From Keguizhuia sedimenti (lineage in GTDB: Bacteria; Pseudomonadota; Gammaproteobacteria; Burkholderiales; Burkholderiaceae_D): a stretch of DNA of 64,000 bases. The stretch covers positions 1 to 64,000 of the forward strand of contig JAUYVH010000010.1 of the NCBI GenBank assembly GCA_030715135.1, in the 5' to 3' direction. The notes under the pieces were generated by a model, which was given only the letters and a program-made list of their open reading frames with translations, had not been told where the DNA came from and searched no databases. Of the stretch, positions 17,201 through 30,909 are shown piece by piece. Position 1 is the stretch's first letter; each line of letters begins with the position of its first letter. A program made the position numbers and the translations under genes.

Positions 17201-17797
17201 GAACTGGCGCAGGCTTCCGAACGCAAGCAATTCCTTGACGCGCAATACGCCGACCTTACGGAAGCCATCAATACGCTGCAAGACGCTATTCACAAGATCG
17301 ACAAGGAAACCCGCGAACTCCTGCAGGATACCTTCGATAAGGTGAACCGTCATTTCGGCGAACTGTTCCCGATCCTGTTCGGTGGCGGCAACGCGAAACT
17401 GATTATGACCGGAGACGAGATACTTGATTCGGGCGTGCAGGTCATGGCACAGCCTCCGGGCAAGAAGAATGCGACGATCCACCTGCTATCGGGCGGCGAA
17501 AAGGCTTTGACCGCCACGGCGCTTGTTTTCTCGATGTTCCAGCTGAATCCGGCACCGTTCTGCCTGCTTGACGAGGTGGATGCGCCTCTTGACGATGCGA
17601 ATACCGAGCGCTTCTGCAACATGGTCAAGCGCATGTCCGCACATACCCAGTTCCTTTTCATCTCCCACAACAAGATCGCAATGGAAATGGCGCAGCAGTT
17701 GATCGGCGTGACGATGCAGGAGCAGGGCGTGTCACGGATTGTTGCGGTGGATATGGAATCGGCTGCACATTTTGCTGCCGAAGCACAGGCAGCGTGA
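14264..17797 (+). CDS. smc: Chromosome segregation protein SMC
   Basis: This 1177-residue ATPase organises and compacts the chromosome with ScpA/ScpB. The N-terminal head has Walker A GPNGCGKSN (near 32-40) and the QGMISRIIEARPEELR loop; two long coiled coils (about 170-500 and 650-1010) flank a hinge (about 510-640); the C-terminal head has LLSGGEKALTATALVF (near 1074) and CLLDEVDAPLDDANTERF. The start is GTG at 14264, giving the conserved MRLTSIKLSGFKSFVDPT. It is divergent from dapC and is followed, after a convergent small gene, by zipA and ligA. Confidence 0.97.
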   Translation: MRLTSIKLSGFKSFVDPTNFQVPGQLVGVVGPNGCGKSNIIDAVRWVLGESKASELRGESMQDVIFNGTTTRKPAGRSSVELVFDNSDGKAAGQWSQYAEIAVKRTLTRDGTSTYYINNQAVRRRDIQDIFLGTGLGPRAYAIIGQGMISRIIEARPEELRIFLEEAAGVSKYKERRRETENRLHDTRENLQRVDDILRELNANLEKLQAQAEVAQKFHALNADQEEKQKLLWLLRKNEAQAEQEKFFREIEKAQTDLEEQTAKLRHVETELEHMRQAHYSAGDRMHQAQGHLYQTNSEIGSLEAQIKFVIESRSRLQTQLNSLTAQRDQWERQGTQFREELVDAEFRLEEYAARVEQAQYAAQQQHDALPALEQSWRESQLKTTESRSKIMQVQQQIELESAHQRNASNILANLSARRERLLQEKNGLHMPDTAHLANMRMQLEEKQAALEEARMHLEEAQEQHPRLEEERRIAQERVNTETANNAQLEARLTALKQLQDSVQTEGKVQPWLNKHQLGELPRLWQKLHVEAGWETALESVLRERTSALEVSNLDWAKAFFGDAPPAKLALYSMNSSHAAAPAEPASADLKPFLSLMKLNDPGMRALLSDWLHNVFIADDAAAAFAQRGNLPVGGSFITKQGHIIGKASVRFYASDSEQDGMLARQQEIENLTKQLRAQQMLADEAKSRAVRSEAALSHATQRLQELRQRVTTLTQTVHGLQLDVMKQSEVQERFNQRSTQIQSDLEEIAAQESEQQQIKAESEAKFEQLDIELAEIQELHESGQTEFLAKEQQLNDARQRLRELERAAQEAEFAEKSHRSKIDELRRSIATAVEQAERLFSSVQQGHLELESLDDQAAQAGLQSLLEKRSEQERALADARHELDQLTQKLRHQEEARMQAERSLQPQRDRIMELQLKEQAARLNQEQYAQQLAEAQADEAALAEKLSPDTKPSYLQGEVTRLTNAIAALGAVNLAALDELAQASERKQFLDAQYADLTEAINTLQDAIHKIDKETRELLQDTFDKVNRHFGELFPILFGGGNAKLIMTGDEILDSGVQVMAQPPGKKNATIHLLSGGEKALTATALVFSMFQLNPAPFCLLDEVDAPLDDANTERFCNMVKRMSAHTQFLFISHNKIAMEMAQQLIGVTMQEQGVSRIVAVDMESAAHFAAEAQAA

Positions 17798-17825
17798 ACC
17801 GATCCCTAAGGAAAGTTGGCCAGTT

Positions 17826-17855
17826 CCTGTGCGATAGAGCATCCGGTCGCACAGG
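17826..17855. terminator. Stem-loop between smc and a convergent small gene
   Basis: CCTGTGCGA (17826-17834) and TCGCACAGG (17847-17855) form a perfect 9-bp stem with a 12-base loop, 28 bases after the smc stop. There is no T-run, so it may be a weak or Rho-assisted terminator or an RNA-stabilising hairpin. Confidence 0.45.
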
Positions 17856-17921
17856 ATTCCGCTGGATAATGCCTTTACGCTTGAAAAATTCCGGTTGGGC
17901 GCTTCGTCGAATGGAACTGGT

Positions 17922-18131
17922 TTACAGGCGAGCCGAACGTGCGAGGGCCGCACGCTTCTGATAGTAAGCGACGTTTTGCTGTGCTTCACGGGCGCGTGCC
18001 TGCTCTACGTCTGCACAAATCAGGTAATGGTCTTCCGCACGGCGCAGCCACCAATGGCGGATGCTGCGCATGACTGGACCCAGTGAAAGCATGGTCAACT
18101 CTTGAAGTTTGTACTCTTTGGCAGTAGACAT
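17922..18131 (-). CDS. Small conserved-looking basic protein of unknown function
   Basis: This encodes 69 residues. The ATG at 18131 is chosen because CGAGGAA lies just upstream; a longer frame from 18206 has no binding site. The chain contains LGPVMRSIRHWWLRRAEDHYL and a helical, Ala/Arg/Gln-rich C-terminus (residues about 45-69). It has no signal peptide, membrane segment or cysteine pair. The regular helical composition and good binding site support expression. The function is unknown. It is convergent with smc and divergent from zipA. Confidence 0.6.
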   Translation of the reverse strand: MSTAKEYKLQELTMLSLGPVMRSIRHWWLRRAEDHYLICADVEQARAREAQQNVAYYQKRAALARSARL

Positions 18132-18526
18132 GATTTCCTCGCCTTCGTAATTTGAATAAATATAAAAACTGTTTTTCTGAATCTGCGCACTTTCTCGGTA
18201 GTGCATCTTTCTGTTGATTAATTGCTATCTTATGGAGCCAGGTTTCTTGTGTTTTGATTACGCTCAACGGAAAGTTTTTTCAGAAAACGGCATTTCTAAC
18301 CGCATGCGTCGGAAATCAGCTTTTCGCAAGCGTAGCAGCCGAGATTCGCCTGAAGATAAAGCGTCTATTCCTTGATAAGGATCAACTGGATAAGACAACC
18401 ACTTTTAAGGCAGACCCTGCATTGGCCGCGGCAGTCTTAGCAAGCATGACTGCATGAAAATAGCAGGATGAAATTTCTGCCAACAATGTAATAATCACGT
18501 ATTCCATTTGTAGCTAAATTGTTCGT
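18132..18526. other. Intergenic stretch before zipA
   Basis: I see no convincing gene here. A 67-codon frame from TTG 18254 lacks a binding site and any family likeness. The left part is AT-rich and carries TATATTTATT-like sequence plus a GCACT/AGTGC inverted repeat that could belong to the promoter of the minus-strand small gene. Confidence 0.4.
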
Positions 18527-21695
<3,169 letters not shown>

Positions 21696-21718
21696 AATAA
21701 AGAAGGAGAAATACGAAT

Positions 21719-22594
21719 ATGAACAAGATCCGAAAGGCCGTATTTCCTGTGGCAGGGCTGGGAAGCCGGTTTCTTCCCGCGACCAAGGCGCAACCGAAAG
21801 AAATGCTGCCGATTGTCGACAAGCCCTTGATTCAGTATGCGGTCGAAGAGGCGGTGGCTGCGGGAATAACGGAGATGGTGTTCATAACGGGACGCAATAA
21901 GCGTGCAATCGAAGACCATTTCGATACCGCCTATGAACTTGAGTCGGAACTCGCGGCCGCGGGAAAAAATGCATTGCTGGAAACAATTCGCAGCGTTATC
22001 CCCAAGCATGTGAGTTGCATCTATATCAGACAGCATGCTCCTCTGGGACTGGGACATGCAGTATTGTGTGCACGCCCAGTCATCGGCGACGAACCGTTCG
22101 CGGTTTTGCTTGCCGACGATTTCATGGATGTCGACAGCGGGCAAATACCAGTATTGGCTCAGATGACGAGACTGTATGAGGAAGAATCGAAAAGCATATT
22201 GGCTGTTCAGGAAGTGCCGCGCGCATCAACAAAACAGTACGGCATAGTCAGCGCAAGCTCGTATCGTCCAAATATCGATAGCGTCAGCGCGATTATTGAG
22301 AAGCCTCAGCCAGAGCAAGCGCCTTCGACCCTGGCGGTTGTAGGCAGATATATCCTCAGCGGTGAAATTTTTAATTATCTGGAGAACCTTGGGCAGGGAA
22401 CGGGAGGCGAAATCCAATTGACTGACGGAATTGCGGCGATGATGCGCTACCATCCAGTGCTGGCGTATCGTTATGCCGGGCGGCGGTTTGATTGCGGCTC
22501 CAAGTTGGGTTATGTGAAGGCAACACTTGCGATGGGCCTGAAACATCAGGAAATCGGAAGCGAGCTGGCCGCTTATCTGGACGAATTGAAATGA
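21719..22594 (+). CDS. galU: UTP-glucose-1-phosphate uridylyltransferase GalU
   Basis: This 291-residue enzyme makes UDP-glucose for polysaccharide, LPS and galactose metabolism. The nucleotidyltransferase signature [20 protein letters not shown] (near 10-29) and [15 protein letters not shown] are diagnostic, as is [14 protein letters not shown] near 260. AAGGAG lies upstream of the ATG. The stop overlaps the start of the deformylase gene (ATGA), and ligA is 23 bases upstream, so ligA, galU and def may be co-transcribed. Confidence 0.96.
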   Translation: MNKIRKAVFPVAGLGSRFLPATKAQPKEMLPIVDKPLIQYAVEEAVAAGITEMVFITGRNKRAIEDHFDTAYELESELAAAGKNALLETIRSVIPKHVSCIYIRQHAPLGLGHAVLCARPVIGDEPFAVLLADDFMDVDSGQIPVLAQMTRLYEEESKSILAVQEVPRASTKQYGIVSASSYRPNIDSVSAIIEKPQPEQAPSTLAVVGRYILSGEIFNYLENLGQGTGGEIQLTDGIAAMMRYHPVLAYRYAGRRFDCGSKLGYVKATLAMGLKHQEIGSELAAYLDELK

Positions 22595-23127
22595 CCGTCA
22601 GGGAAATATTGAGAATGGGCGATCCCCGGCTTCTGCGCCAGGCAGAGCCGGTCAATGAGTTCGGAACAGCGGAACTTGATGCCCTTATCCGGGATATGTT
22701 CGATACGATGCATGCCGCAAACGGAGCAGGGCTTGCTGCTCCGCAAATAGGAATTAATCTGCAGCTGGTCATCTTCGGATTCAGGCAGAACAGCCGCTAC
22801 CCGGACGCACCGGCCGTTCCTGAAACGATTTTGATCAATCCGACAGTGCGGCCGCTCTCGGCAAGCATGGAAGAAGGATGGGAAGGCTGTCTGTCCGTGC
22901 CGGGTATGCGTGGTGTCGTGCCGCGTTGGGCAGCGATCCATTACGAAGGCTATGACCAGTACGGCAATGTTATCAGCCGGCAGGCGGACGGTTTTCATGC
23001 TCGCGTCGTGCAGCATGAATGCGATCATCTGGCGGGTATTCTTTACCCTATGCGCATCGAGGACTTTTCGCGATTCGGCTTTACCGATGTCCTATTTCCC
23101 GAATTGGGTGATGTAAACGACGATTAA
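22591..23127 (+). CDS. def: Peptide deformylase
   Basis: This 178-residue metalloprotease removes the N-formyl group from nascent proteins. The three family motifs are present: GAGLAAPQ (near 45-52), EGCLSVPG (near 97) and QHECDHLAG (near 140-148), which supply the cysteine and two histidine metal ligands and the catalytic Glu. The start overlaps the galU stop by four bases, so an in-frame extension to 22492 is not used. Not being next to fmt, it may be a second deformylase of the genome; that is inference. Confidence 0.94.
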   Translation: MTVREILRMGDPRLLRQAEPVNEFGTAELDALIRDMFDTMHAANGAGLAAPQIGINLQLVIFGFRQNSRYPDAPAVPETILINPTVRPLSASMEEGWEGCLSVPGMRGVVPRWAAIHYEGYDQYGNVISRQADGFHARVVQHECDHLAGILYPMRIEDFSRFGFTDVLFPELGDVNDD

Positions 23128-23158
23128 AAGAACCTGAAACCCATCGCCAAAATCAGGC

Positions 23159-23905
23159 CTAGAAGCGCTCGTCGTCCCGCAGATAACGCCATTGTCCGGG
23201 AGGCAGATCTCCCAAAGCCACTTTGCCAATACGAACGCGTTTGAGGCCGAGCACTTTCAGGCCGACCGCTTCGCACATGCGCCGAATCTGCCGTTTCTTG
23301 CCTTCACGCAAAATGAAGCGCAATTGATCTTCGTTTTGCCAGCGTACTTTTGCCGGAAGCAACTTTTTTCCGTCGAGCGACAATCCATGGTTGAGCAACT
23401 GCAGATCGGCATCGGGAAGCTTTCCCGGTTTTGTGTAACGCACCCTGACCAGATACTCTTTCTCAATTGAGGAATCCTCGCCGATCAACTGCTTGGCGAT
23501 TCGCCCGTCCTGCGTCAGCACCAGGAGCCCGACCGAATCGATGTCCAGCCTGCCCGCCGGCACCAGGCTGCGTAATTGCGACGGATGAAATGTCAGTTCT
23601 GTCTTGTCTTCCTTCCAGCGCGTGCCGGCATTGACCAGTGTGACGGCAGGCTGATAGCCGTCTTCGGCCTGTCCACTGACATATCCCATGGGCTTGTTGA
23701 GCAGGACCGTGACTCGTCGCGCCTGCTGCTGCGCTGCCTGGCGTTCGATCGTAATGCGCTGGTTCGGCAGGACTTTGCTGCCTAGTTGCGATACCACGAC
23801 GCCGTCGACACGCACCCAGCCGCGCTCTATCCATTCATCCGCCTCGCGGCGCGAGCATAAACCAAGTTCGGACATGCGTTTGGAGAGGCGCAAAGGTTCT
23901 GTCAT
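23159..23905 (-). CDS. 23S rRNA pseudouridine synthase, RsuA/RluB/RluF family
   Basis: This encodes 248 residues. An N-terminal S4 RNA-binding domain (about 5-65, with [21 protein letters not shown]) is followed by a pseudouridine synthase domain with the catalytic-Asp motif [19 protein letters not shown] near 115-133 and the closing [16 protein letters not shown] near 205. Length and motif order match RluF more than RluB, but the exact uridine target cannot be read from sequence. It lies downstream of glnD on the same strand. Confidence 0.92.
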   Translation of the reverse strand: MTEPLRLSKRMSELGLCSRREADEWIERGWVRVDGVVVSQLGSKVLPNQRITIERQAAQQQARRVTVLLNKPMGYVSGQAEDGYQPAVTLVNAGTRWKEDKTELTFHPSQLRSLVPAGRLDIDSVGLLVLTQDGRIAKQLIGEDSSIEKEYLVRVRYTKPGKLPDADLQLLNHGLSLDGKKLLPAKVRWQNEDQLRFILREGKKRQIRRMCEAVGLKVLGLKRVRIGKVALGDLPPGQWRYLRDDERF

Positions 23906-23949
23906 GACGTGCTTGAAATAAAAATGAAAAGGTTCGTAGAAGGGCAGGT

Positions 23950-26502
23950 TCAGGTATGCAGTGCATCAAGCAACTCGGTCTCGAGCTGGATCTGCATGCG
24001 GGAGTTATTCAATGCAGGGCTGTCGACCAGGAAAACGTCTTCCACCCGTTCACCCAGCGTCATGATTTTTGCTGTGTGCAGGTTGATCTTGTGCCTGTTC
24101 AGTACCTTAGCAATGGAATACAGCAGCCCGGCACGATCACTCGCCGATACCGATAAAATATAGTATTGCCCACGTTCATCGGGACGCAAGTCGACTTTCG
24201 GTGTGACGGGGAAGGTACGTGACAGGCGGGAAAGCCTGCCGACGGTCGGAGCAGGCAAGGAAGTCTGCAATTTTACGGTCTCCGTCAGCTCATGCTCGAT
24301 GAGATTGATGATGTCGCGGTAACTGTTTGCAAAAACCGGTTCAGTGACGAGAAAAGTGTCGAGCGCATATCCATGCTTGGTCGTATGGATCTTGGCATCC
24401 CAGATGCTGAAATTCTTTCGATCGAAATAACTGCATATCCGCGCAAACAGATCGGGCTGATCCTTTGCATACACTGCCACCTGCAGGCCTTCGCCGATCG
24501 GCGACAGCCTGCACTTCACTACAGGCTCGGCATGGTTGACCTTGTCGTACAGCACCCGCGTTTGCCAGGCGATATCCGCGGCTTCATGTCGCAGGAAATA
24601 CGCCATGTCCAGCTTTTGCCAGAGCGCTTCGTGCGCATCGCGAGGCAATCCATAGAGGCGCAATGTTTTCAAAGCGTCTTCCTGGCGATTCTTCAGCTCG
24701 TGATCTGTTGAAGGCGTTTCACCGCCCAGCACCCGCACGCTCATGCGATAGAGATCCTCGAGCAGCTTTCCCTTCCACGCATTCCAGACTTTTGGGCTCG
24801 TGCCGCGAATGTCGGCAACGGTCAGCAAATACAGAGCCGTCAATCGGCGCTCGTTCTTCACCAGCTTTACAAAAGCCTGGATAACCTCAGGGTCGGACAG
24901 ATCCTGCTTTTGCGCAACCTGTGACATGGTCAGATGGTGCTCAACCAGGAACACCACCAGTTCGGTATCGTCTTTGCTCAGGCCGTGATCTTTGCAGAAG
25001 CGGCGTGCATCGGCCATGCCAAGTTTCGAATGATCGCCTCCGCGCCCTTTGGCGATGTCGTGGAAAAGTGCCGCAATATACAAAAGCCAGGGCTGGGCGA
25101 AATTCGCCATCAACTGACTGCAAAACGGATATTCATGCGCATGTTCCGACAGCGTAAAGCGTCGAATATTGCGTATGACCATCAATATGTGCTGGTCGAC
25201 CGTATACACATGAAACAGGTCATGCTGCATTTGTCCGATAATGCGGCGGAAATTTGGCAAGTAGCGGCCAAGGATGCTGACCTGGTTCATCAGGCGCAGG
25301 GTAAAAGTGATGCGTTGCGGCATTTGAAGAATCTTCAGGAAGAGTGCCCGGTTTTCCGGATCCCGCCTAAATGATGCGTCGATCTTGAATCGGGCATGCC
25401 ACAAAGCGCGCATGGTACGCGCCGTCATCCCTTTCAATTCTTCATGCTGCGCCATCAGAAGAAATATTTCCAGCATCGCGGATGGCTGGTTCGTAAACAG
25501 ATCGTCCTGCGCAATGTCGATCAGCCCATTGACTTCGTTGAACCTCTCATTGATTGTTTTGGGGCAAGCCGGCAAGGGGAAGAGCTGCGCCTCGATGTTC
25601 TGCAGCAGAATGGTATTGAGCTGCGTGACCGCTTTGGCTGCCCAGTAGTAATGCTGCATCAGATATTCGCTGGCGCGGCGGGTTTCGTTGGTTTTGAACC
25701 CGAGGGATTCGGCGATCGGGGTTTGCACATCGAAAATGAGCCGGTCCTCGCGCCGGCCGGCATGGATATGCAGCCGGATGCGGATATCCTTGAATGTGCG
25801 TTCCTTTTTGCTCAGCTGGCGTGCTTCGGTAGCGGTAATTAGCCCGTGCTCTGCCAGGGTACGCCAGGAATTGCCGAGACCAGCTGCTTGTGCAACCCAC
25901 AGGATCACTTGCAGGTCGCGCAAGCCACCCGGGCTTTCCTTGCAATTCGGTTCGAGGCTGTAGGGCGTGTCCTCGTACTTGACATGACGCTGGCTCATTT
26001 CCAGGGTTTTGGCCCGGAAAAAAGCTCGTGGATTCATGGCCGCAGCAAATTGCTCCTGCAAGGCGCAAAACAGTGTGCGGCTGCCGCACACTTGCCGCGC
26101 TTCGAGCAGGCTGGTTTGCACGGTGATGTCGGCTGCCGATTCGCTTAGGCATTCGTCGATAGTACGAATGCTGTGGCCGATTTCAAGTCCGATGTCCCAG
26201 AACATTTGCACCAGTTCTTCCAGCTTTGCCTGCAAAGCCGCGTCCGGTGCTGCCTTAAGCAGAATCAAAAGATCGACGTCGGAATGGGGAAACAACTCGC
26301 CGCGTCCGTAGCCTCCCACGGCGATCAGGGCGGCAGTTTCAGGAAGCTCAAACTTCTTCCAGGCACGTGTAAGGGCGTGATCTACGCTGTGGCACAAGCT
26401 GCGTAGCAGCTTTTCCGGCTTGCTGTCGGCCAGAAAGTTTGAAATGATGGCCTGCCGTTCGGCCTTCAGCTCTTCCTTGAGTGACTGCGCAAGCGAACTC
26501 AT
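23950..26502 (-). CDS. glnD: Bifunctional uridylyltransferase/uridylyl-removing enzyme GlnD
   Basis: This protein of about 850 residues senses glutamine and adds or removes UMP on PII proteins to control nitrogen metabolism. The order is nucleotidyltransferase domain ([19 protein letters not shown], near 65-83), GlnD helical domain, HD domain ([15 protein letters not shown], near 475) and two ACT domains (about 670-850). The ATG at 26502 is used; a TTG nine bases earlier would overlap the map stop. It is immediately downstream of map, as in many proteobacteria. Confidence 0.96.
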   Translation of the reverse strand: MSSLAQSLKEELKAERQAIISNFLADSKPEKLLRSLCHSVDHALTRAWKKFELPETAALIAVGGYGRGELFPHSDVDLLILLKAAPDAALQAKLEELVQMFWDIGLEIGHSIRTIDECLSESAADITVQTSLLEARQVCGSRTLFCALQEQFAAAMNPRAFFRAKTLEMSQRHVKYEDTPYSLEPNCKESPGGLRDLQVILWVAQAAGLGNSWRTLAEHGLITATEARQLSKKERTFKDIRIRLHIHAGRREDRLIFDVQTPIAESLGFKTNETRRASEYLMQHYYWAAKAVTQLNTILLQNIEAQLFPLPACPKTINERFNEVNGLIDIAQDDLFTNQPSAMLEIFLLMAQHEELKGMTARTMRALWHARFKIDASFRRDPENRALFLKILQMPQRITFTLRLMNQVSILGRYLPNFRRIIGQMQHDLFHVYTVDQHILMVIRNIRRFTLSEHAHEYPFCSQLMANFAQPWLLYIAALFHDIAKGRGGDHSKLGMADARRFCKDHGLSKDDTELVVFLVEHHLTMSQVAQKQDLSDPEVIQAFVKLVKNERRLTALYLLTVADIRGTSPKVWNAWKGKLLEDLYRMSVRVLGGETPSTDHELKNRQEDALKTLRLYGLPRDAHEALWQKLDMAYFLRHEAADIAWQTRVLYDKVNHAEPVVKCRLSPIGEGLQVAVYAKDQPDLFARICSYFDRKNFSIWDAKIHTTKHGYALDTFLVTEPVFANSYRDIINLIEHELTETVKLQTSLPAPTVGRLSRLSRTFPVTPKVDLRPDERGQYYILSVSASDRAGLLYSIAKVLNRHKINLHTAKIMTLGERVEDVFLVDSPALNNSRMQIQLETELLDALHT

Positions 26503-26507
26503 TTCGA

Positions 26508-27341
26508 TCAAGCGATCGTCGTAGTCGCGCCGTTACTTTGCTGAATAAAACTCGGGGGCGCCGGCATGCGCGGCGAGACGGTAAGAACTTCGTAACCGGT
26601 TTCTGTGACGAGCACGGTATGTTCCCACTGCGCAGAAAGGCTGCGGTCCTTGGTCTTGATTGTCCAGCCGTCGCCCATTTCACGGATTTCACGCCTGCCG
26701 GAATTGATCATTGGCTCGACCGTGAAAATCATGCCCGGCACCAGTTTTTCCAGCGTGCCCGGACGTCCGTAATGCAATACCTGCGGCTCTTCGTGGAAAA
26801 CCTTGCCGATGCCATGGCCGCAAAACTCGCGAACTACGCTATAGCCGGATTTTTCGGCGTGCTGCTGAATCACGTAACCGATGTCTCCAAGATGGGCGCC
26901 GGGCCGTATTTTCGAAATGCCCAGCCACATGCATTCGTAGGTAATCTCGCTGAGACGCTTGGCCAGGATTGAAGGCTCGCCGGCAAAGAACATCCGACTG
27001 GTGTCACCGTGATATCCGTCTTTGATGACAGTAATGTCGATATTGATAACATCGCCGTTCTTGAGAACTTTGTCGCCCGGTATTCCGTGGCAAACCACGT
27101 CGTTGACAGAAGTGCAGATCGATTTTGGAAAAGGCGTATATCCGGGAGGGCAATAATTCAGGGGTGCCGGCACAGTACCTTGTACGTTAATCATGTAATC
27201 ATGGCACAGGCGGTCGAGCTCGCCGGTCGTTATCCCAGGTTTTACATAAGGCTCGATAAAGTCAAGAACTTCGGCGGCAAGCCGTCCCGCAACGCGCATT
27301 CCGCGGATATCTTCGTCGGTTTTAATGGAAATGGAAGCCAT
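26508..27341 (-). CDS. map: Methionine aminopeptidase, type I
   Basis: This 277-residue enzyme removes the initiator methionine. The M24 fold has the metal-ligand regions [19 protein letters not shown] (near 97), [20 protein letters not shown] (near 168-187) and [10 protein letters not shown] (near 200). It starts at ATG 27341 and is divergent from rpsB, the usual arrangement at this locus. It is followed directly by glnD. Confidence 0.97.
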   Translation of the reverse strand: MASISIKTDEDIRGMRVAGRLAAEVLDFIEPYVKPGITTGELDRLCHDYMINVQGTVPAPLNYCPPGYTPFPKSICTSVNDVVCHGIPGDKVLKNGDVINIDITVIKDGYHGDTSRMFFAGEPSILAKRLSEITYECMWLGISKIRPGAHLGDIGYVIQQHAEKSGYSVVREFCGHGIGKVFHEEPQVLHYGRPGTLEKLVPGMIFTVEPMINSGRREIREMGDGWTIKTKDRSLSAQWEHTVLVTETGYEVLTVSPRMPAPPSFIQQSNGATTTIA

Positions 27342-27432
27342 AAGTAAGTCTGAGAAAGCGAATGGGGAATCTATAATTCAAGAATTATAGACGACGCACA
27401 CATTGCCCGCTTGCGCTTATCTGCCTTCCGAC

Positions 27433-27462
27433 TTGAAAAAACATCCCGAATTAAGATAGAAT
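27433..27462 (+). promoter_or_regulatory. Sigma-70 promoter for rpsB-tsf
   Basis: TTGAAA (27433-27438) and TAGAAT (27457-27462) are separated by 18 bases in the map/rpsB divergent region. Transcription from here would give a leader of about 115 bases before rpsB, long enough for the S2-dependent autoregulation known in other proteobacteria; that control is inferred. Confidence 0.55.
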
Positions 27463-27585
27463 TACGAGTTAGCCCGAATTGCTTTCGAGCTAATTTTTGT
27501 AAATTGCGAGTCCGGTCGCAAAGGGTGCTTGTTGAACAAGTTGACAAGTGACTGACTGGATTCCAGACCTAACCCTGGAGATATT

Positions 27586-28335
27586 ATGTCCGTAACAATG
27601 CGTGAAATGCTGGAAGCCGGTGTTCATTTCGGTCACCAAACCCGCTTCTGGAACCCAAAGATGGCCCCTTATATTTTCGGCCATCGCAACAAGATCCATA
27701 TCGTCAACCTGGAAAAAACCCTGGCAATGCACCAGGAAGCGATGAAATACATCCGCCAGTTGGCATCCAATCGCGGCACCATCCTGATGGTCGGTACCAA
27801 GCGCCAGGCGCGCGAAATCGTCGCGGCCGAGGCGCAACGTGCAGGCATGCCTTATGTCGATCAGCGCTGGCTGGGCGGCATGCTGACCAATTTCAAAACG
27901 ATCAAGACCTCCATCAAGCGCCTGAAAGACATGGAAGCTGCGATGGAAGACGGCTCCGTCGAAAAGATGAGCAAGAAAGAAGGGCTGATGTTCCAGCGTG
28001 AGATGGAAAAGCTGCAAAAGTCCATCGGCGGAATCAAGGACATGAACGGCATTCCTGATGCAATTTTCGTGATCGACGTCGGCTATCACAAGGGTGCAAT
28101 TACTGAAGCTGCGAAGCTCGGTATCCCGGTCATCGGCGTAGTGGACACCAACCATACTCCTGACGGCGTGACCTACGTCATTCCTGGCAATGACGACTCT
28201 TCCAAGGCAATTGCCTTGTATGCGCGCAGCGTCGCGGATGCGATCCTGGAAGGTAAGGCTAACTCAACGAACGAACTCGTCGAGTCCGTTCGCGGTGACG
28301 CCGACGAATTCGTGGAAGTCAGCGAACAGGCTTAA
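27586..28335 (+). CDS. rpsB: 30S ribosomal protein S2
   Basis: This 249-residue primary component of the 30S subunit begins [20 protein letters not shown], the S2 signature, and carries the second signature [19 protein letters not shown] near 160. TGGAG lies five bases before the ATG. It is followed by an intrinsic terminator and tsf, so tsf is reached by read-through or has its own promoter. Confidence 0.98.
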   Translation: MSVTMREMLEAGVHFGHQTRFWNPKMAPYIFGHRNKIHIVNLEKTLAMHQEAMKYIRQLASNRGTILMVGTKRQAREIVAAEAQRAGMPYVDQRWLGGMLTNFKTIKTSIKRLKDMEAAMEDGSVEKMSKKEGLMFQREMEKLQKSIGGIKDMNGIPDAIFVIDVGYHKGAITEAAKLGIPVIGVVDTNHTPDGVTYVIPGNDDSSKAIALYARSVADAILEGKANSTNELVESVRGDADEFVEVSEQA

Positions 28336-28383
28336 TCAGCCTCATACGTCAAAATCAGCAAGACGAAAAAGGGGCTGCATCGC

Positions 28384-28411
28384 GGGGCAACAGCGGTTCG
28401 CCCCTTTTTTT
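28384..28411 (+). terminator. Terminator between rpsB and tsf
   Basis: GGGGCAAC pairs with GTTCGCCCC (one bulged C) and runs straight into seven T residues. It lies 48 bases after the rpsB stop and likely attenuates transcription so that S2 is made in excess over EF-Ts. Confidence 0.7.
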
Positions 28412-28474
28412 CGGGCAAAATCCAGCTACGATTTATCATGGTGCTTAAGGCGCCATTCGAATTAGGAGAAGAAT

Positions 28475-29359
28475 ATGGCAGCAATTACCGCAGCAATGGT
28501 CGGCGAACTGCGCGCAAAGACCGATGCTCCGATGATGGAGTGCAAAAAGGCGTTGACGGAAGCAGACGGCGATATGGCCAAAGCGGAAGAAATTCTGCGT
28601 GTGAAACTGGGTAGCAAGGCTTCCAAGGCCGCTTCCCGTATTACCGCAGAAGGCGTCGTGGCAGCTTACATTTCCGGCGGCAAAGGTGCGCTGGTCGAAG
28701 TCAACTGCGAAACCGACTTCGTTACCAAGAATGAAGATTTCCTGGCTCTTGCGAACAACTGCGCAAAGCTCGTGGCTGAAAATAATCCTTCCGATATCGC
28801 AGCATTGTCGGCTTTGCCGCTGGATGGCGGCAAGACCGTTGAGGAAGTTCGTTCCGCATTGGTAGGAAAGATTGGCGAAAACATGTCGATCCGCCGTTTC
28901 AAGCGCTTTGAAACCGGCAGCAAGCTGGTTTCCTATTTGCATGGCACGCGCATCGGCGTCATGGTCGAATTTGACGGCGCTGACGAGCAAGTGGGCAAGG
29001 ATGTGGCAATGCACATCGCAGCAATGAAACCGGTCGCATTGTCTTCCGACCAGGTTCCGGCTGACCTGATCGAAAAAGAGCGCTCGGTCGCAAACCTGAA
29101 GGCGGCCGAATCGGGCAAGCCTGCAGATATCGTGACCAAGATGGTAGAAGGTTCGGTGCAGAAATATCTTAAAGAGGTTTCCTTGCTGAACCAGACATTC
29201 GTCAAGAACGACAAGCAGACCGTTGAACAAATGCTCAAGGCAACCAACACGACCGTCAAGGCATTTGTGATGTACATTGTCGGCGAAGGCATTGAAAAGA
29301 AACAAGACGACTTTGCGGCGGAAGTTGCTGCACAAGTCGCGGCAGCAAAACAAGCCTAA
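28475..29359 (+). CDS. tsf: Elongation factor Ts
   Basis: This 294-residue protein is the nucleotide exchange factor for EF-Tu. An N-terminal UBA-like domain contains [19 protein letters not shown] (near 9-27), then the core domain with [13 protein letters not shown] near 75. AGGAG lies upstream of the ATG. The gene order rpsB-tsf-pyrH-frr is near universal. An intrinsic terminator follows the gene. Confidence 0.98.
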   Translation: MAAITAAMVGELRAKTDAPMMECKKALTEADGDMAKAEEILRVKLGSKASKAASRITAEGVVAAYISGGKGALVEVNCETDFVTKNEDFLALANNCAKLVAENNPSDIAALSALPLDGGKTVEEVRSALVGKIGENMSIRRFKRFETGSKLVSYLHGTRIGVMVEFDGADEQVGKDVAMHIAAMKPVALSSDQVPADLIEKERSVANLKAAESGKPADIVTKMVEGSVQKYLKEVSLLNQTFVKNDKQTVEQMLKATNTTVKAFVMYIVGEGIEKKQDDFAAEVAAQVAAAKQA

Positions 29360-29369
29360 TTTTAAAATC

Positions 29370-29391
29370 GGGCCGCAAGGCCCTTTTTTTT
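29370..29391 (+). terminator. Terminator after tsf
   Basis: GGGCC-GCAA-GGCCC followed by eight T residues, 10 bases after the tsf stop: a compact tetraloop intrinsic terminator. Confidence 0.85.
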
Positions 29392-29522
29392 AATCTCGGC
29401 TGGACGGAATGTAACTCTTCGTGAATCGCGGAGCGTACATCTTATCTGTCTGTAAAATATATAAGTGCATGGCAAGACGCATGCATTACATTGCGAAACG
29501 GATCATTCGAGGAATCTAGCAG

Positions 29523-30239
29523 ATGACAAAGCCAGCCTATAAGCGTGTTCTCCTTAAACTTTCCGGTGAGGCTTTGATGGGGGACGACGCCTTCGGTATT
29601 AATCGTGCCACGATCGAACGCATGGTTGCCGATGTGGCAGAGGTGGCGAAGCTCGGAGTCGAACTGGCCATCGTCATCGGCGGCGGAAATATCTTCCGTG
29701 GGGTTGCTCCTGGTGCGCAAGGCATGGACAGGGCAACAGCGGATTACATGGGAATGCTTGCAACCGTCATGAATTCCCTCGCTCTGGCCGATGCAATGCG
29801 GCAAATCGGCATTACAGCGCGTGTCATGTCCGCAATCGGAATCGAGCAGGTTGTCGAGCCGTATGTGCGCCCGAAGGCGCTCCAGTATCTTGAAGAAGGA
29901 AAAGTGGTGGTATTTGCAGCGGGTACCGGTAATCCGTTCTTTACCACCGATACTGCAGCGGCACTGCGCGGTTCCGAAATCGGCGCGGAAATCGTGTTGA
30001 AGGCAACCAAGGTGGATGGCGTCTACAGCGCGGATCCCAAGAAGGAAGCCGGGGCTACCTTATATTCATCGATTACGTTCGATGAGGCCATCGCCAAACA
30101 TCTTCAGGTCATGGATGCAACGGCCTTTGCGCTGTGTCGTGACCAGAAACTGCCAATCAAGGTATTTTCCATTGTGAAGCCGGGCGCTTTGAAGCGCGTG
30201 GTCATGGGCGAAGACGAGGGCACCCTCGTTCACGTGTAG
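29523..30239 (+). CDS. pyrH: Uridylate kinase
   Basis: This 238-residue amino-acid-kinase-fold enzyme phosphorylates UMP to [16 protein letters not shown] (near 9-21), [10 protein letters not shown] (near 57-66) and [16 protein letters not shown] (near 138) are the UMP kinase motifs. GAGGAA lies before the ATG. It follows the tsf terminator by about 130 bases, so it probably has its own promoter in that gap. Confidence 0.98.
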   Translation: MTKPAYKRVLLKLSGEALMGDDAFGINRATIERMVADVAEVAKLGVELAIVIGGGNIFRGVAPGAQGMDRATADYMGMLATVMNSLALADAMRQIGITARVMSAIGIEQVVEPYVRPKALQYLEEGKVVVFAAGTGNPFFTTDTAAALRGSEIGAEIVLKATKVDGVYSADPKKEAGATLYSSITFDEAIAKHLQVMDATAFALCRDQKLPIKVFSIVKPGALKRVVMGEDEGTLVHV

Positions 30240-30306
30240 AACGTACCATGCCGATACGATAAATTGAGTTCTAAAATTTTCACCTGCAGTCGAAGAGGAG
30301 AGCAGC

Positions 30307-30867
30307 ATGACAATCGCTGACGTCAAGAAGAACACCGAACAGAAAATGAACAAGTCGATCGAGACTTTGAAGGCCGATCTCGCAAAGGTCCGAACCGGCC
30401 GTGCGCATACCGGAATTCTCGATCACATCCACGTAGATTATTACGGCAATCCGACACAGTTGACTCAGGTGGCCAACGTCACGTTGATCGACGCACGCAC
30501 GATCGGCGTGCAGCCATGGGAAAAGAAAATGGTTGCAGTCGTCGAGAAAGCGATTCGCGAATCGGACCTCGGCCTGAATCCTTCGACTCATGGAGACATG
30601 ATTCGCGTACCTACTCCGCCCCTGACCGAGGAACGGCGCAAGGAAATGGTTAAATTAGTCAAAGGTGAGGGTGAGGACGCGAAGATTGCCGTTCGAAATA
30701 TTCGGCGCGATGCCAACGAGCACCTGAAAAAGCTGTTAAAGGACAAGGCGGTTTCCGAGGATGATGAGCGTCGTGCGCAAGACGAAGTCCAGAAACTGAC
30801 TGACAAGTTCGTTGCCGAAATTGACAAGATCATGGCTGAGAAGGAAAAAGAGATCCTGACAGTGTAG
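30307..30867 (+). CDS. frr: Ribosome recycling factor
   Basis: This 186-residue tRNA-mimic protein splits post-termination ribosomes with EF-G. The three-helix bundle domain contains [21 protein letters not shown] (near 27-47, conserved Arg residues) and the C-terminal helix is charged. AGAGGAG is upstream of the ATG. The length matches the family (185-186). Confidence 0.98.
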   Translation: MTIADVKKNTEQKMNKSIETLKADLAKVRTGRAHTGILDHIHVDYYGNPTQLTQVANVTLIDARTIGVQPWEKKMVAVVEKAIRESDLGLNPSTHGDMIRVPTPPLTEERRKEMVKLVKGEGEDAKIAVRNIRRDANEHLKKLLKDKAVSEDDERRAQDEVQKLTDKFVAEIDKIMAEKEKEILTV

Positions 30868-30909
30868 TGCGCGGATCGGCCGTTCTTGTTCAATCTCACC
30901 GGAATTTTA

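Noticed and set aside
18254..18457. A 67-codon frame starting at TTG before zipA
   Set aside because: It has a rare start, no binding site and no recognisable pattern.
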